DNA of 64,000 nt from the NCBI GenBank assembly GCA_900548225.1, contig URJM01000001.1:8431-72430 (forward strand). Reading direction: 5' to 3'. Both the position numbers and the translations under genes were made by a program. Below, piece after piece: positions 29,601 through 37,286 of the stretch (position 1 is the first letter of the stretch; each line of letters starts with the position of its first letter). Source of the stretch: an uncultured bacterium (GTDB lineage: Bacteria > Verrucomicrobiota > Lentisphaeria > Oligosphaerales > Oligosphaeraceae). The notes under the pieces were generated by a model. That model was not told the origin of the DNA. It saw nothing but the letters and a program-made list of their open reading frames with translations, and searched no databases.

Positions 29601-29706
29601 GGCGGGCATCGGAGCCGCATCCACAAGCGGAGTCGCGGTGGCGGGTATCCTGACAATCTTCGTACTCCCGCTGATTAATGCACTCTTCATGAAAAAGGGG
29701 AAATAA
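26635..29706 (+). CDS. RND-family efflux pump, inner-membrane subunit (AcrB/HAE1-like)
   Basis: A 1023-residue pump with the AcrB layout: TM1 near residue 15, a first porter/docking loop (about 40-330), six membrane helices (335-540), a second large loop (560-850) and five closing helices. Sequence landmarks are LPSADVPYVSISTTWVGATPEDME near the start and PGVGSVEIIGG. In TM4 the segment SVGILVSNSIVVLENV has Ser399-Asn400 where AcrB has the essential Asp407-Asp408, and in TM10 GVVVNAAILMVD has Asn930 in place of Lys940. The usual proton-relay triad is therefore absent. The substrate is unknown. A GGGAG site lies about ten bases before the ATG. Confidence 0.92.
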   Translation: MFLSDASTKRPVAMTCLLIALVGLGLNSYRKLSLENLPSADVPYVSISTTWVGATPEDMETDVAKRIEDAVSSIDGLKHIQTTCLENICNILLEFNLDVDVDVAAVDVREKVDKILGDLPDDADRPVIEKIDINATSVVKLALTGDATLEEKYDYVDNSLADRFAMIPGVGSVEIIGGNGREVHVELDRRALVAAGLTTADVVGAIKANINSLPSGYIREKGTEVSVKFDAEYPEIDEISSFEVVSKDGVRRTLGDLGTVFMTTEEVRRRAWLNGEECVILSIVKKGEANTVKLVEECRKRVDEMQELLPGGMHLQVVTDEAGTIQEMVDSTINDIISGIILCAIILFFFLADLRTTLIVFISMPLTIIISFFFMQIAGQTLNVVTLLAIGLSVGILVSNSIVVLENVSSWMEKTDDPWEAASKGTSEMAISVFASAGTNVVVMLPLTMMWSLVGKILKPFAMTTLIVNLTSIFISFTLTPILCAVFLKPKGQRRQGPLMRLASKWTVLIAKLAQKYAKLLRWCVERRFVCLLATAGCALLFWFVVAKQGSGLGFTLMEDADKGRVTAVIECPVNYSLEQTCERVNKIAEDFRNNLSDLVNCSVQVGKIESVGSGTTVAVYLSQIDLSFKSKLEREWKLADRINEIQARLAQEPNIYYTVAVPSDMGGISTPIKFSVSGSDQAVLESIGRHARSVSREIAGVSTLDTSVREGKPQMLITPKRTVMQDSGLTSSVLGSILRGNLEGIKAALYKTGDRSYDIRVKYAEEEGRGQVAEFLIPGKDGNPVLLSSVANITERTIPVTIDRNDKRRVVWITGTLADGAPLQSTQAAVVNRLYEDGMIPPEYTINVSGNAEYLGDAVADFAEAILLAAFLTYLTIAAIMESFTRPFIILLTLPFGLIGVVWGLVLSGWNINILVMLGVLMLIGVVVNAAILMVDRSNSLRAQGVAPREALVRGSGESFRAVLMVILASALGMLPIALASNIGSEMRAGIGAASTSGVAVAGILTIFVLPLINALFMKKGK

Positions 29707-29728
29707 CACTCCCCAAGAAGGTGGTATG

Positions 29729-29900
29729 CGAACCACGAAATACGCGAACAAGGGCATGTTCAGAACCACGAAAGGACACGAATGTCGTGGCCAGGGTGAT
29801 TCAGAACCACGAAACACACGAAAAACACGAAAATAGAGCAGAGGGTTATTGAACCACGAATGGACACGAATGGACACGAATAGCGTAGCCAGGGTGATTC
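29729..29900 (+). repeat. CACGAA-rich dispersed repeat block, copy 1
   Basis: A patchwork of GAACCACGAA, ACACACGAAA and TGGACACGAA units, with an internal duplication of the 3' part (GCCAGGGTGATTC at about 29790 and 29888). It fills the gap between the convergent RND and GntR genes. The same units recur at 34889-35142. Reading frames across it give the His-Glu/Thr-Arg repeats or Phe/Val-rich peptides often misannotated as short proteins; it is not coding. Confidence 0.85.
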
Positions 29901-30021
29901 TACCATCTGCCATCTTGGGGAACTGTGCGTCACTTGGAACTATCATGCCACCTGTCAAATGGGGGAGTATTGAGTAGACGAGGGAGTATGCCTGCGCAAT
30001 TCTCAGTCCGCTTCCCCAATG

Positions 30022-31074
30022 TCAACTGGCGGAGTCAATGTGGCGAATGCACTCCAAATTGACCATTTTGCAGTCGACGTATTGAATGTTTGGAATACTG
30101 TCACAGCGCTTTTCAAAGAGGTCTATAAGCGCGGTGCAGGCCTGGACCCCGATTTGAAAGTAATTCTGCTCCACAGTGGGGATCTGGTGCATTGTGCTGA
30201 TGTCGCTGATATTGCCGAAGCCCGTAAGCGTTATGGGGCCGGGATGGGGAATGCCAAGCGCTTTCATGGCTTGCAGCATGGTGCGCACAAGGTCGTCACT
30301 TGTGGTGGCGACAAGGGTGGTCTTGGGATACCTTGACAAAATCCTTCTTAGATTCTCCACGGCATCCTCGTCCGTATAGTCCATGGCGGCAAAGGTTCGC
30401 TTCTCAACATCCCGGATGCCCGCCAGCCGCATCGTCTCCTGGAATCCCTGGACGCGATAGGTTGCATGCTGGAATTGATAGTTCGGTGATGTGTAGATTA
30501 CGATTTCACGGTGTCCCCTGGAGAGGAATTCCCCCATCAGCCTCTTGGAGGCTTCCAGATTCGGCGTTGCAACGTAATGCTTGTCAGCATGGTAGATAGG
30601 ATCTGGCATATCGAGGTAGATCATGGGAATCCTGGGGCAGTATTCGTCTGGCATGTTCCAATAGCCTATGGTCACGATGCCGACAGTATCATTGTCGCCG
30701 TTATGACGCATTAGGAATTCCTTCAGGTTCTGCTCGGCAGGCTTTGCGATCTCCAGTGTGTAGCCGTTGGCCTGCGATGTGCTCAATATCCCCTGAAGCG
30801 CCTTGACCTCATTGGGATGGAGGATGCTTCCCAAATAGATTATCCTCCCTTTTGAATGGAGCGCGGCACGCGCCACGCGAGTCCCTGAACCACGGACGCC
30901 ACGCACAAGATATCCCGCTCCCACCAGGGAGGATACGACCTTGTTTGCTGTCAGCCGCGAAACATTGAAGCGTCGGGCTAGCGAGTATTCAGAGGGAAAG
31001 CGCGAGTCAGGCGGATACCTTCCCGCACTCAATTCATGAATCAGTTGCCTTGAAATCTCCGATGACTTGTTCAT
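30022..31074 (-). CDS. GntR-type DNA-binding, LacI-type sensor transcription regulator
   Basis: A 350-residue regulator. The N-terminal 70 residues form a GntR winged helix (LAGRYPPDSRFPSEYSLARRF region, here RYPPDSRFPSE then SRLTANKVVSSLVGAGYL). The rest is a periplasmic-binding-protein fold of the LacI type (GRIIYLGS, SRGHREIVIYTS, TLTGFGN, TVEQNYFQIG) that should bind a sugar or glycan fragment. The ATG at 31074 fits the start of the fold; a GTG at 31131 would add 19 residues. It is transcribed away from the pseudopilin and CBM/TIM-barrel genes and is the obvious candidate regulator for them. Confidence 0.9.
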   Translation of the reverse strand: MNKSSEISRQLIHELSAGRYPPDSRFPSEYSLARRFNVSRLTANKVVSSLVGAGYLVRGVRGSGTRVARAALHSKGRIIYLGSILHPNEVKALQGILSTSQANGYTLEIAKPAEQNLKEFLMRHNGDNDTVGIVTIGYWNMPDEYCPRIPMIYLDMPDPIYHADKHYVATPNLEASKRLMGEFLSRGHREIVIYTSPNYQFQHATYRVQGFQETMRLAGIRDVEKRTFAAMDYTDEDAVENLRRILSRYPKTTLVATTSDDLVRTMLQAMKALGIPHPGPITLTGFGNISDISTMHQIPTVEQNYFQIGVQACTALIDLFEKRCDSIPNIQYVDCKMVNLECIRHIDSAS

Positions 31075-31244
31075 TGTGGCGATGACAGATGCGATGCGTG
31101 GGGGAAGGGAGCGCGCAGGCCAAAGACGCACATTGCAAAAGGGAATGTGTCAGGCCGCGGATGGCGGGGAGCCCTGGTTTCTGTTTGCAAAAGTAGTATA
31201 TCCGCTATTTTTATGTTTTTCCTTTGGAGGACTGCATTTTTTCG

Positions 31245-31290
31245 TATAATAATGATGGGCTCTACGTGTGGCAATCAAACTGGTGGTTTG
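31245..31290 (+). promoter_or_regulatory. Candidate promoter and operator of the pseudopilin operon
   Basis: A perfect TATAAT (31245-31250) lies about 150 bases before the pseudopilin start. CAAAC-TGGTG-GTTTG (31276-31290), a perfect inverted repeat, lies just downstream where a repressor would block transcription. No good -35 box is visible. Binding of the divergent GntR/LacI-type protein is an inference. Confidence 0.35.
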
Positions 31291-31400
31291 CACGCACCCG
31301 GAATTCAGAGAAAGTGGCATACTGGTTTGAAACTGTGGATTAACTACTTTTTCCTCTTTCTCATCTGCCATGATTATTCTCAACAAAGGAGAAAAGAACA

Positions 31401-32240
31401 ATGAAGAGATCCTTCACCCTGATTGAACTACTAGTTGTGATTGCCATCATTGCAATCCTGGCCTCCATGTTGCTGCCAGCCCTCTCCAAGGCCCGTGAGA
31501 AGGCCCGTGCAATCAGCTGCGTCAACAACCTGAAGCAGCTTCAGCTAGGCAATGTGCTTTACGCCAACGACAGCGACGACTACCTTCCGCCCCTGGCATT
31601 TTGCATTGACCATCCTCAGATGGGATTCTATGCAGATTGGCTTGAGTCCTGGAATGTCTATACCTGGTTTACCCTGAACCCGATCATTCCAGGCGCCCCG
31701 ATGGAAGGCCGTGACTGGTATAACAAGGATCCAGCCTCTTCAATGGATTACACTGCTCCTGGCACTGGCCAGGACAAGGGTGGCTGGCACAAGGTTCTCC
31801 AGTGTCCGTCCTGCCCGACTGATCAGCGTGTCGCGGGAAACATCAGCTATCAGGCGCAGTTTGGAATGGGCTATTCAGGGCTCATCTATAACAACGACGC
31901 CTGGAGCTGGGGTGTGACGGGGTCCAACAAGGCGGCCACCTGGCATCGCATCTCCTCCATCAAGTATCCCTCCATCTATGTCAATCTGCTGGACGGCAAT
32001 CGCTTCAACCTGCTTGGGACTCCCGGGTACACATCCTGGGTTGCATACCCATTCGGGCTGATTTCAAAAGTAGAGGATACAGTAAACTACTGTCGCCATA
32101 GCAACACAATGAACTTCTCCTTTGGGGATGGGCATGTTGAGCCCGTGCAGCGGGCGAAGATTTCCGTCTTCAGCAATCTTCTCGAGGATTTCTACTGGTT
32201 CCCAGGCGTTGACTGCGCTGGCGGCGACCTTGACCGATGA
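31401..32240 (+). CDS. Pseudopilin with H-X9-DG motif
   Basis: A 279-residue protein with a classic prepilin leader: [20 protein letters not shown], in which cleavage falls before Phe and Glu5 is present, then [19 protein letters not shown]. The body has the [21 protein letters not shown] region and ends with a His, nine residues and Asp-Gly ([15 protein letters not shown]), the H-X9-DG signature. Such proteins are processed by a prepilin peptidase and assembled by a type II secretion/type IV pilus-like machine; no machine genes lie in this window. An AAGGAG (31385-31390) precedes the ATG. The next gene starts 104 bases later and codes a secreted carbohydrate-active protein. Confidence 0.93.
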   Translation: MKRSFTLIELLVVIAIIAILASMLLPALSKAREKARAISCVNNLKQLQLGNVLYANDSDDYLPPLAFCIDHPQMGFYADWLESWNVYTWFTLNPIIPGAPMEGRDWYNKDPASSMDYTAPGTGQDKGGWHKVLQCPSCPTDQRVAGNISYQAQFGMGYSGLIYNNDAWSWGVTGSNKAATWHRISSIKYPSIYVNLLDGNRFNLLGTPGYTSWVAYPFGLISKVEDTVNYCRHSNTMNFSFGDGHVEPVQRAKISVFSNLLEDFYWFPGVDCAGGDLDR

Positions 32241-32344
32241 TTCCATCACCGGATGCGCTGGAGGCGCGCGGGCTTTTTTGAAGTCCGTGGCCTTCCCGCG
32301 CATTCGGACCGCGGTTTGATTCAAAACAAAAGAGAGTTGCGTCC

Positions 32345-34888
32345 ATGAAATCCCTGCGTTGTGCCATTTACGTGTTGTTCTTGTTTTCACTTTGCGCTTC
32401 AGCATCCGTCAAGCCAGGGGAAAACATCCTTGTCAATGGGGAGTTGAAGACAGACCGGACCGATACTCCTCCCCTGTTCTGGTTTGTTACAGCCCAGAGT
32501 GGCGAAGCGGAGTACTGCCTCAACGGCGGCCCGGATGACAAGCCGTATGTCCACATAATCAACACATCTGGGAAGAATGCGCAATCCGTCCTCCGGCAAT
32601 TGGATCTCCAACTGGTCGCGGGGGAGAGATACAAGATTTCCGCCTGGTTCAAGGCGACGGACTATTCCTGCAATGTCCGGGGCGTCAGCATCTGCAATGC
32701 GGGCTGGGAGAAATATGAAGGTGTCACGCCCGCAAACGGCACATACGACTGGACATTCCTCGAGAAGGAGTTCACCTTGTTCGACTCCTCAGACGGAAAG
32801 TTCTTTGCCGCCATCTTCTCCGAGGGATTCACGGGGGAACTCTGCGTGGCGGATGTTAGGCTGACGGCATTGACCGAAGCTGGCCAGATGGGATCATCCG
32901 CTCCAGAACTCGCAGTAATCTATGGACAGCCGACCATGGTTCCCTGGGAACCTCTTCTACACCGGATTCCTGCCGACAACCCTGTGGTTTCATTCCATTT
33001 CTATGGCAAATTGCAAAACATGGAGGAGATGGACGTCGTCATGAAGGCATCGGACTGCGACGAAATCGTGGTCCAGCCCCTGCAACCCGAAATCAACACC
33101 CTCAGGCTTCCGGAAGGGGCACGCTCGGGCATCCTGACGGTATCCCTGCGCGACAGGAAGAACGGGGAGGAGGCATACTCCAAGAACCACACATACGCCG
33201 TCATCGACATTCCAGCCATAGACGTCAGCGGCCACCGGCGGCTCAACAACCTTTGCACGGAAGTCCTGAACAAGCCCCTGGAGCCTGTTTCCGACATCCA
33301 GGAGTTCTCCTTCACCAACAGCCGGGACGGTTGGATCTACCTTGCCGTCCAGGATGCAGGCGGGCAGCCAGTGGAGGTCGTGATGGACGGCAAGACAACG
33401 GTGCTGGATGGCGAATCCTTGAATAACGAGAGCTTCCATGACGTGCCAATGGGCAGGCATACCCTGGCCGTGCGCAATGCGCTCAACGGCGGCCGAATAG
33501 TCGTGCGCGCCATTGCCGAAACCTTGAATTACTGCCCAGTGGTCAATAGCATCGTCACGGAGAACCCTACGTATGACTGGGACTTCCAGGTCAAATACGG
33601 ATTGCCGGCCATCACGACCCAGAACGGGGGAAGCATACCCGACGAGAAGCTTGGGTGGTTCCGTAGACAGGGGTATCGCTGGATTGCCAATCAGATGAGC
33701 ACGAATCTGAAGGACGACGAGGATCTGACGGCTCGCCTTGACCAGAGCAGGGGAATGATTGACGACCGCTATGACGGCGTCACCTGCGATGAGCAGTTCT
33801 TCTTTCAGCCCGTCATGCTCCAGCGCTACACGCGGGGGCTGCACGCCTACACCAATCCCAAAAACCGCCTGATCTATTCCTGGATTGTGGGCAAGCCCGC
33901 CACCATCGGCATCGACCAGGAGTTCCTATCCGAGTGCGTGAACGCCAGCGGAGGAAGGGGAAGGCTCCTTCTCGAGGCGTACTGCCACACCGCAGGGACT
34001 GAACAGGGGGCACGGGAAACCATCGACGACAAGATAGTGGACAATGTCAGGCAAATCCGCAAGGCATTCCCCAATGTGCTTCAATCCCTCGGGGTCATAC
34101 TTGGAAACTTCAATCAGGTCCCCATCCTCTCTCTCCATCATCATCCGGAAGTGGATATGAAGTACTTCCTGGACCTTCAGTTAAACAGCATTGCAAACGA
34201 CCCGTGCATGGATGGCCTGGGTGCCGTCGGATACTGGGGAAGCTACTACGCCGACCACGAGTTCCACCGTTGGTCCTATATGCTCCTGAGGCACTATGTC
34301 GTGGAGGGGAAGACGACCATGCTCTCCGACGAGTATGGCTTCTGCTATCGCCCGGGCCATGTCGTCAACGGCGACTTCACGGAAGGATTCCAGGGATGGG
34401 AAAAAAGCGGCAATGTGACTACTGAAAAATACACGGGGTATGCCAACGCCTCCCAAAACCGCTGGGGTGGCAATATGGGCGTTGGTGATACCATGGCAGT
34501 CTTTTCCAAGCAGGAGGATGAAGTCAGCTCGCTGAGCCAGACCGCACAAAACCTGGTTCCGGGAAGGACGTATCTGCTCCAATTCGCAACATGCGACGTG
34601 GACAATGTCAAGAAGCGCGACTCGTCTGCCGGAGACTTTGGAATCCGCGCGACGCTGGATGATGGCGCGGAGATTCGCGAAGACCTCTCCTGGCAATACG
34701 TCGACCGGAGAGGCGAAAAGGGAAGGTATGAGCAAAACAACGGCGTGGCCAGGATAAATCTCCACCACATCGTCTTTACCGCTCTCAAGGACAAGGTTGA
34801 AATCAAATTGGACAACCAGCTGTCCAAGCCTGGGGAGAACCTAGGCGTCAATTTCTTCGCCGTGACGCCGTTCCTTCTGGAGAATTGA
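32345..34888 (+). CDS. Secreted CBM-flanked TIM-barrel protein, probably glycan-active
   Basis: An 847-residue protein with a Sec signal peptide (CAIYVLFLFSLCASA). An N-terminal beta-sandwich (about residues 20-180: ENILVNGELKTD, ERYKISAWFKATD) and a C-terminal one (about 680-845: GHVVNGDFTEGFQGWEKSG, LVPGRTYLLQFATCDVD) look like CBM4/9/22-type carbohydrate-binding modules. Between them lies a beta-rich linker and a barrel-like region (about 430-670) with VTCDEQFFF, LLLEAYCH and MLSDEYGF, which offer acidic catalytic candidates. I cannot place the core in a named glycoside hydrolase family. It follows the pseudopilin gene and divergent sugar-type regulator, suggesting an inducible glycan-use locus. 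Its stop codon touches a repeat block. Confidence 0.75.
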   Translation: MKSLRCAIYVLFLFSLCASASVKPGENILVNGELKTDRTDTPPLFWFVTAQSGEAEYCLNGGPDDKPYVHIINTSGKNAQSVLRQLDLQLVAGERYKISAWFKATDYSCNVRGVSICNAGWEKYEGVTPANGTYDWTFLEKEFTLFDSSDGKFFAAIFSEGFTGELCVADVRLTALTEAGQMGSSAPELAVIYGQPTMVPWEPLLHRIPADNPVVSFHFYGKLQNMEEMDVVMKASDCDEIVVQPLQPEINTLRLPEGARSGILTVSLRDRKNGEEAYSKNHTYAVIDIPAIDVSGHRRLNNLCTEVLNKPLEPVSDIQEFSFTNSRDGWIYLAVQDAGGQPVEVVMDGKTTVLDGESLNNESFHDVPMGRHTLAVRNALNGGRIVVRAIAETLNYCPVVNSIVTENPTYDWDFQVKYGLPAITTQNGGSIPDEKLGWFRRQGYRWIANQMSTNLKDDEDLTARLDQSRGMIDDRYDGVTCDEQFFFQPVMLQRYTRGLHAYTNPKNRLIYSWIVGKPATIGIDQEFLSECVNASGGRGRLLLEAYCHTAGTEQGARETIDDKIVDNVRQIRKAFPNVLQSLGVILGNFNQVPILSLHHHPEVDMKYFLDLQLNSIANDPCMDGLGAVGYWGSYYADHEFHRWSYMLLRHYVVEGKTTMLSDEYGFCYRPGHVVNGDFTEGFQGWEKSGNVTTEKYTGYANASQNRWGGNMGVGDTMAVFSKQEDEVSSLSQTAQNLVPGRTYLLQFATCDVDNVKKRDSSAGDFGIRATLDDGAEIREDLSWQYVDRRGEKGRYEQNNGVARINLHHIVFTALKDKVEIKLDNQLSKPGENLGVNFFAVTPFLLEN

Positions 34889-35142
34889 CACGAATGGACT
34901 GAACCACGAAACACACGAAATACACGAAAGAAAGGCAGGTTCAGAACCACGAATGGACTGAACCACGAAATACACGAGACAAGGGCAGAGGTTCAGAACC
35001 ACGAATGGACACGAATGGACACGAATGGACTGAACCGCGAAACACACGAAATACACGAAACAAGGGCAGAGGTTCAGAACCACGAAACACACGAATAACG
35101 TCTTCTCATGAAGCTGTTTCACTGATTTCGTGTGTTTCGTGG
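34889..35142 (+). repeat. CACGAA-rich dispersed repeat block, copy 2
   Basis: Units of CCACGAAACACACGAAA (first at 34904-34920), GAACCACGAATGG and AAGGGCAGAGGTTCAG repeat several times, and the block ends with the inverted form TTTCGTGTGTTTCGTGG (35126-35142). It starts directly after the stop codon of the 847-residue protein and ends 30 bases before the stop of the convergent chimera gene. It is the same family as 29729-29900. The short frames in it are not genes. Confidence 0.88.
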
Positions 35143-35171
35143 ATTCATAAGTGTGAACTTCCCCGTGGCAC

Positions 35172-36446
35172 TTATCCTCTGGGGGAGCATTCTGTCATGT
35201 CTATCCCGGCTTTTCTTAGTTTGGAGTTGAGTTTTCCTTCAAGTGTGTTTTTTAGCTTATCTTCCTGCGGGGGAGGCAGTTTAAGTTCATTCAGGTATGA
35301 CTCGAGGAGGCTGTTCCATTCCTGGGTGGTGAAGCGGAGTCCATTGTTTCCCAGGAGATAGAATCCCATTGATGCCATGTTTGTGGCGGCTCCCCTGAGG
35401 TTGAACCGTGGGTACTTTTGCGTCCGGTCGTTGTCTATGTAGCAGAAATCCTCGCGTCCTTCGACATAGAAGATATTTCCGGGGTGGCAGTCTCCGTGGA
35501 CGAATCCCGCCTTGTGGAACCGTGCCAGTTCCCGTGCCGTCTGTTCGATGAGTTTTTGCCGCGGGACGCCCTCCAGGATGGGGCCTGTATTTCCTTTGCA
35601 GAGTGCGTCGGAGACGAGGCGTCCTTCTGCGGCTCGTGTGACCAGGATGTCCGTCGGCATTCCCCATGGTCGCCATGGGCGTTTTCTTGCGGCGAGGAGG
35701 ACTTCGGGAACCAGGAATCCGCATTCCTCCATTATCTGCGAGATTTTGAAGATATGTATTGCGCGTGAGGGTCGGAACCTCCATTTAAGTGCCTGGGTGA
35801 TGGTTTGCCGTTTGTCTCCGAGTCCCCAGAGCACTTTGAGATACCATGGCGGGGCGCCATTTGGCTGGTCGATTCTTGCAATTCGCCGCATGATGGCACT
35901 TGATCGCACGTTGTTTGCGTCGTTTTCGTCAATCCACTGGTCCAGTCTGTCAAGCGGGATCTTTGGTTTTGGCAGAAGCGTGAACCCATGCCACTTTCCA
36001 GCCTGGAATCCTTCGTATGTGCCATGGGGTTTGCGTGTGGTGCGTGCCGCCTCCTCGAGTTGGTCAACGATTGCGTCCGCAGTGGTGGTCTTTTCATCTC
36101 CGTCCGCCCCTGGTGGCAGCAGCCTTTTCATGCATTCGTCTCCGGCGAAATAGAGATCCGCGCCGGGGATTCGGTTCATGGCGATTTCCGCGTCGCACTG
36201 GTTTTCGTCTCGTTCCCTGGCGACCATTTGCGAGAACTCCCTCATTTTTGAGAGATTTCCGCAGGCGTGCGGGGCAGGGAGGAGTTTTATCTCAAGGTGT
36301 GGATTGTCGGGGCGGCTTCCTTCCCAGGACGTAGTCAGGAAGAGGAGGTCGTGTCCCCGTTCGCACGCCTTCAGTGCGATGCGCAGGGCATCCTTTTGCA
36401 GGCCGCCCGTGGGAAAATACTTGTAGATGGAGAGCAGGAAGCGCAT
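35172..36446 (-). CDS. Chimera: WaaG-like N-terminal fragment fused to a WaaP-like kinase
   Basis: A 424-residue single reading frame. Residues 1-108 match the acceptor domain of the WaaG-like protein at 21129-22292: both begin with KYFP-x-GGLQKD near residue 9 and share AMNRIPGADLYFAGDECM / AMNRIPGCDAYFVADSCM. The whole WaaG donor domain with its EX7E motif is missing. After a linker (109-165) comes a lipopolysaccharide-core kinase of the WaaP/Kdo-kinase type: Lys204 in YLKVLWG, the catalytic loop HGDCHPGN (317-324) and the metal Asp in YIDNDRT (337-342). It would phosphorylate inner-core sugars in the cytoplasm. It is the last gene of an operon with DtxR, a second kinase and PyrK, starting 6 bases after PyrK. 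No frameshift is needed to read through. Confidence 0.85.
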   Translation of the reverse strand: MRFLLSIYKYFPTGGLQKDALRIALKACERGHDLLFLTTSWEGSRPDNPHLEIKLLPAPHACGNLSKMREFSQMVARERDENQCDAEIAMNRIPGADLYFAGDECMKRLLPPGADGDEKTTTADAIVDQLEEAARTTRKPHGTYEGFQAGKWHGFTLLPKPKIPLDRLDQWIDENDANNVRSSAIMRRIARIDQPNGAPPWYLKVLWGLGDKRQTITQALKWRFRPSRAIHIFKISQIMEECGFLVPEVLLAARKRPWRPWGMPTDILVTRAAEGRLVSDALCKGNTGPILEGVPRQKLIEQTARELARFHKAGFVHGDCHPGNIFYVEGREDFCYIDNDRTQKYPRFNLRGAATNMASMGFYLLGNNGLRFTTQEWNSLLESYLNELKLPPPQEDKLKNTLEGKLNSKLRKAGIDMTECSPRG

Positions 36447-36452
36447 TGGTGG

Positions 36453-37280
36453 CTACGCCCCTGTATCGTCGCGCCAGAGGATTTCCGCCGCATTGAAGAC
36501 CGGTCCCTCCTTGCAGGAGCGCAGATACTTCCAGCCCTCCGGGGCGGATGCGTCCTTCACCTTGAGGACACACCCGAAGCATGCTCCGACGCCGCAGCAC
36601 ATTCGTTCATCGAGGCTCACCTCGCACTTGCAGTCGGGGCGGGTGGCGGCGAGCCTGGCGACTGCCTCCAGCATTGGCCTGGGGCCGCAGGATGTGATGC
36701 AGATGTCGTCGGGGTTCTTTTCGAGTTCCTCCTCGAGGAGCAGGGTGATTCGTCCCCTGACGCCGCAGGAACCGTCGTCGGTCGAGATTCTGACCGTGCA
36801 TCCCAGTTCCTCGAACTCCTGCACGAGGAGGATATCCTCCCTTGTGCGTGCGCCGAGGAGGACGACCGGCGGGGGCAGGGCGGCTTCCACGAGGCGTCTT
36901 GCGGCGAAGAGCATTGCCGCGCATCCGTAGCCGCCGCCGAGCAGCAGTGACGGGCGTTTGCCGGAGAATGCCGTGAAGCCGTGTCCGAGTGGGCCTAGCA
37001 GATCCAGCGATGTCCCTGTGGGGATGGAAGTCATCGAGCGGGTTCCATCGCCGACGGTCTTGTAGACCAGTGTGAGGGTATTGCCCTGGACGTCGCAGAT
37101 GCTGAAAGGCCTGCGGAGGACATGTCCTTCGAGGGCTGGCAGGAGTAGATGCACGAACTGGCCTGGGCGTGCGGATGCGCAGATTCCCGGCGCGTCAAGT
37201 CGCATTCGCCAATAGAGTCCCTTGAGGCACTCGTTTAAGAGGACAGTGCATTCGCACTGCTGGAAATTGTCATCGGCCAT
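36453..37280 (-). CDS. PyrK-like dihydroorotate dehydrogenase electron-transfer subunit
   Basis: A 275-residue ferredoxin-reductase-type protein. RRPFSICDV is the FAD-binding site, GPLGHGF and LLLGGGYGCAAM belong to the NAD-binding part, and the C-terminal ERMCCGVGACFGCVLKV with a later RSCKEGPVF provides four Cys for a [2Fe-2S] cluster in the PyrK arrangement. PyrK passes electrons from dihydroorotate dehydrogenase B to NAD. No pyrD lies in the window; its position between two lipopolysaccharide kinase genes, with gaps of only 6 bases on each side, is unusual. It might be a true PyrK whose partner is elsewhere, or a related reductase with another partner. Confidence 0.82.
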   Translation of the reverse strand: MADDNFQQCECTVLLNECLKGLYWRMRLDAPGICASARPGQFVHLLLPALEGHVLRRPFSICDVQGNTLTLVYKTVGDGTRSMTSIPTGTSLDLLGPLGHGFTAFSGKRPSLLLGGGYGCAAMLFAARRLVEAALPPPVVLLGARTREDILLVQEFEELGCTVRISTDDGSCGVRGRITLLLEEELEKNPDDICITSCGPRPMLEAVARLAATRPDCKCEVSLDERMCCGVGACFGCVLKVKDASAPEGWKYLRSCKEGPVFNAAEILWRDDTGA

Positions 37281-37286
37281 TGGTAC

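Noticed and set aside
29729..29900. Possible CRISPR array in the repeat blocks
   Set aside because: Units are short, irregular and directly adjacent; there are no uniform spacers and no cas genes in the window.
34841..35361. Short frames on both strands across the CACGAA repeats
   Set aside because: They translate the repeat unit itself (Asn-His-Glu-Thr or Phe-Val-Cys-Phe-type repeats), a known source of false small genes.
36453..37280. A general ferredoxin-NADP reductase or phenol hydroxylase reductase instead of PyrK
   Set aside because: The Cys cluster is at the C-terminus with the PyrK spacing and RRPFSICDV and GPLGHGF match PyrK better.
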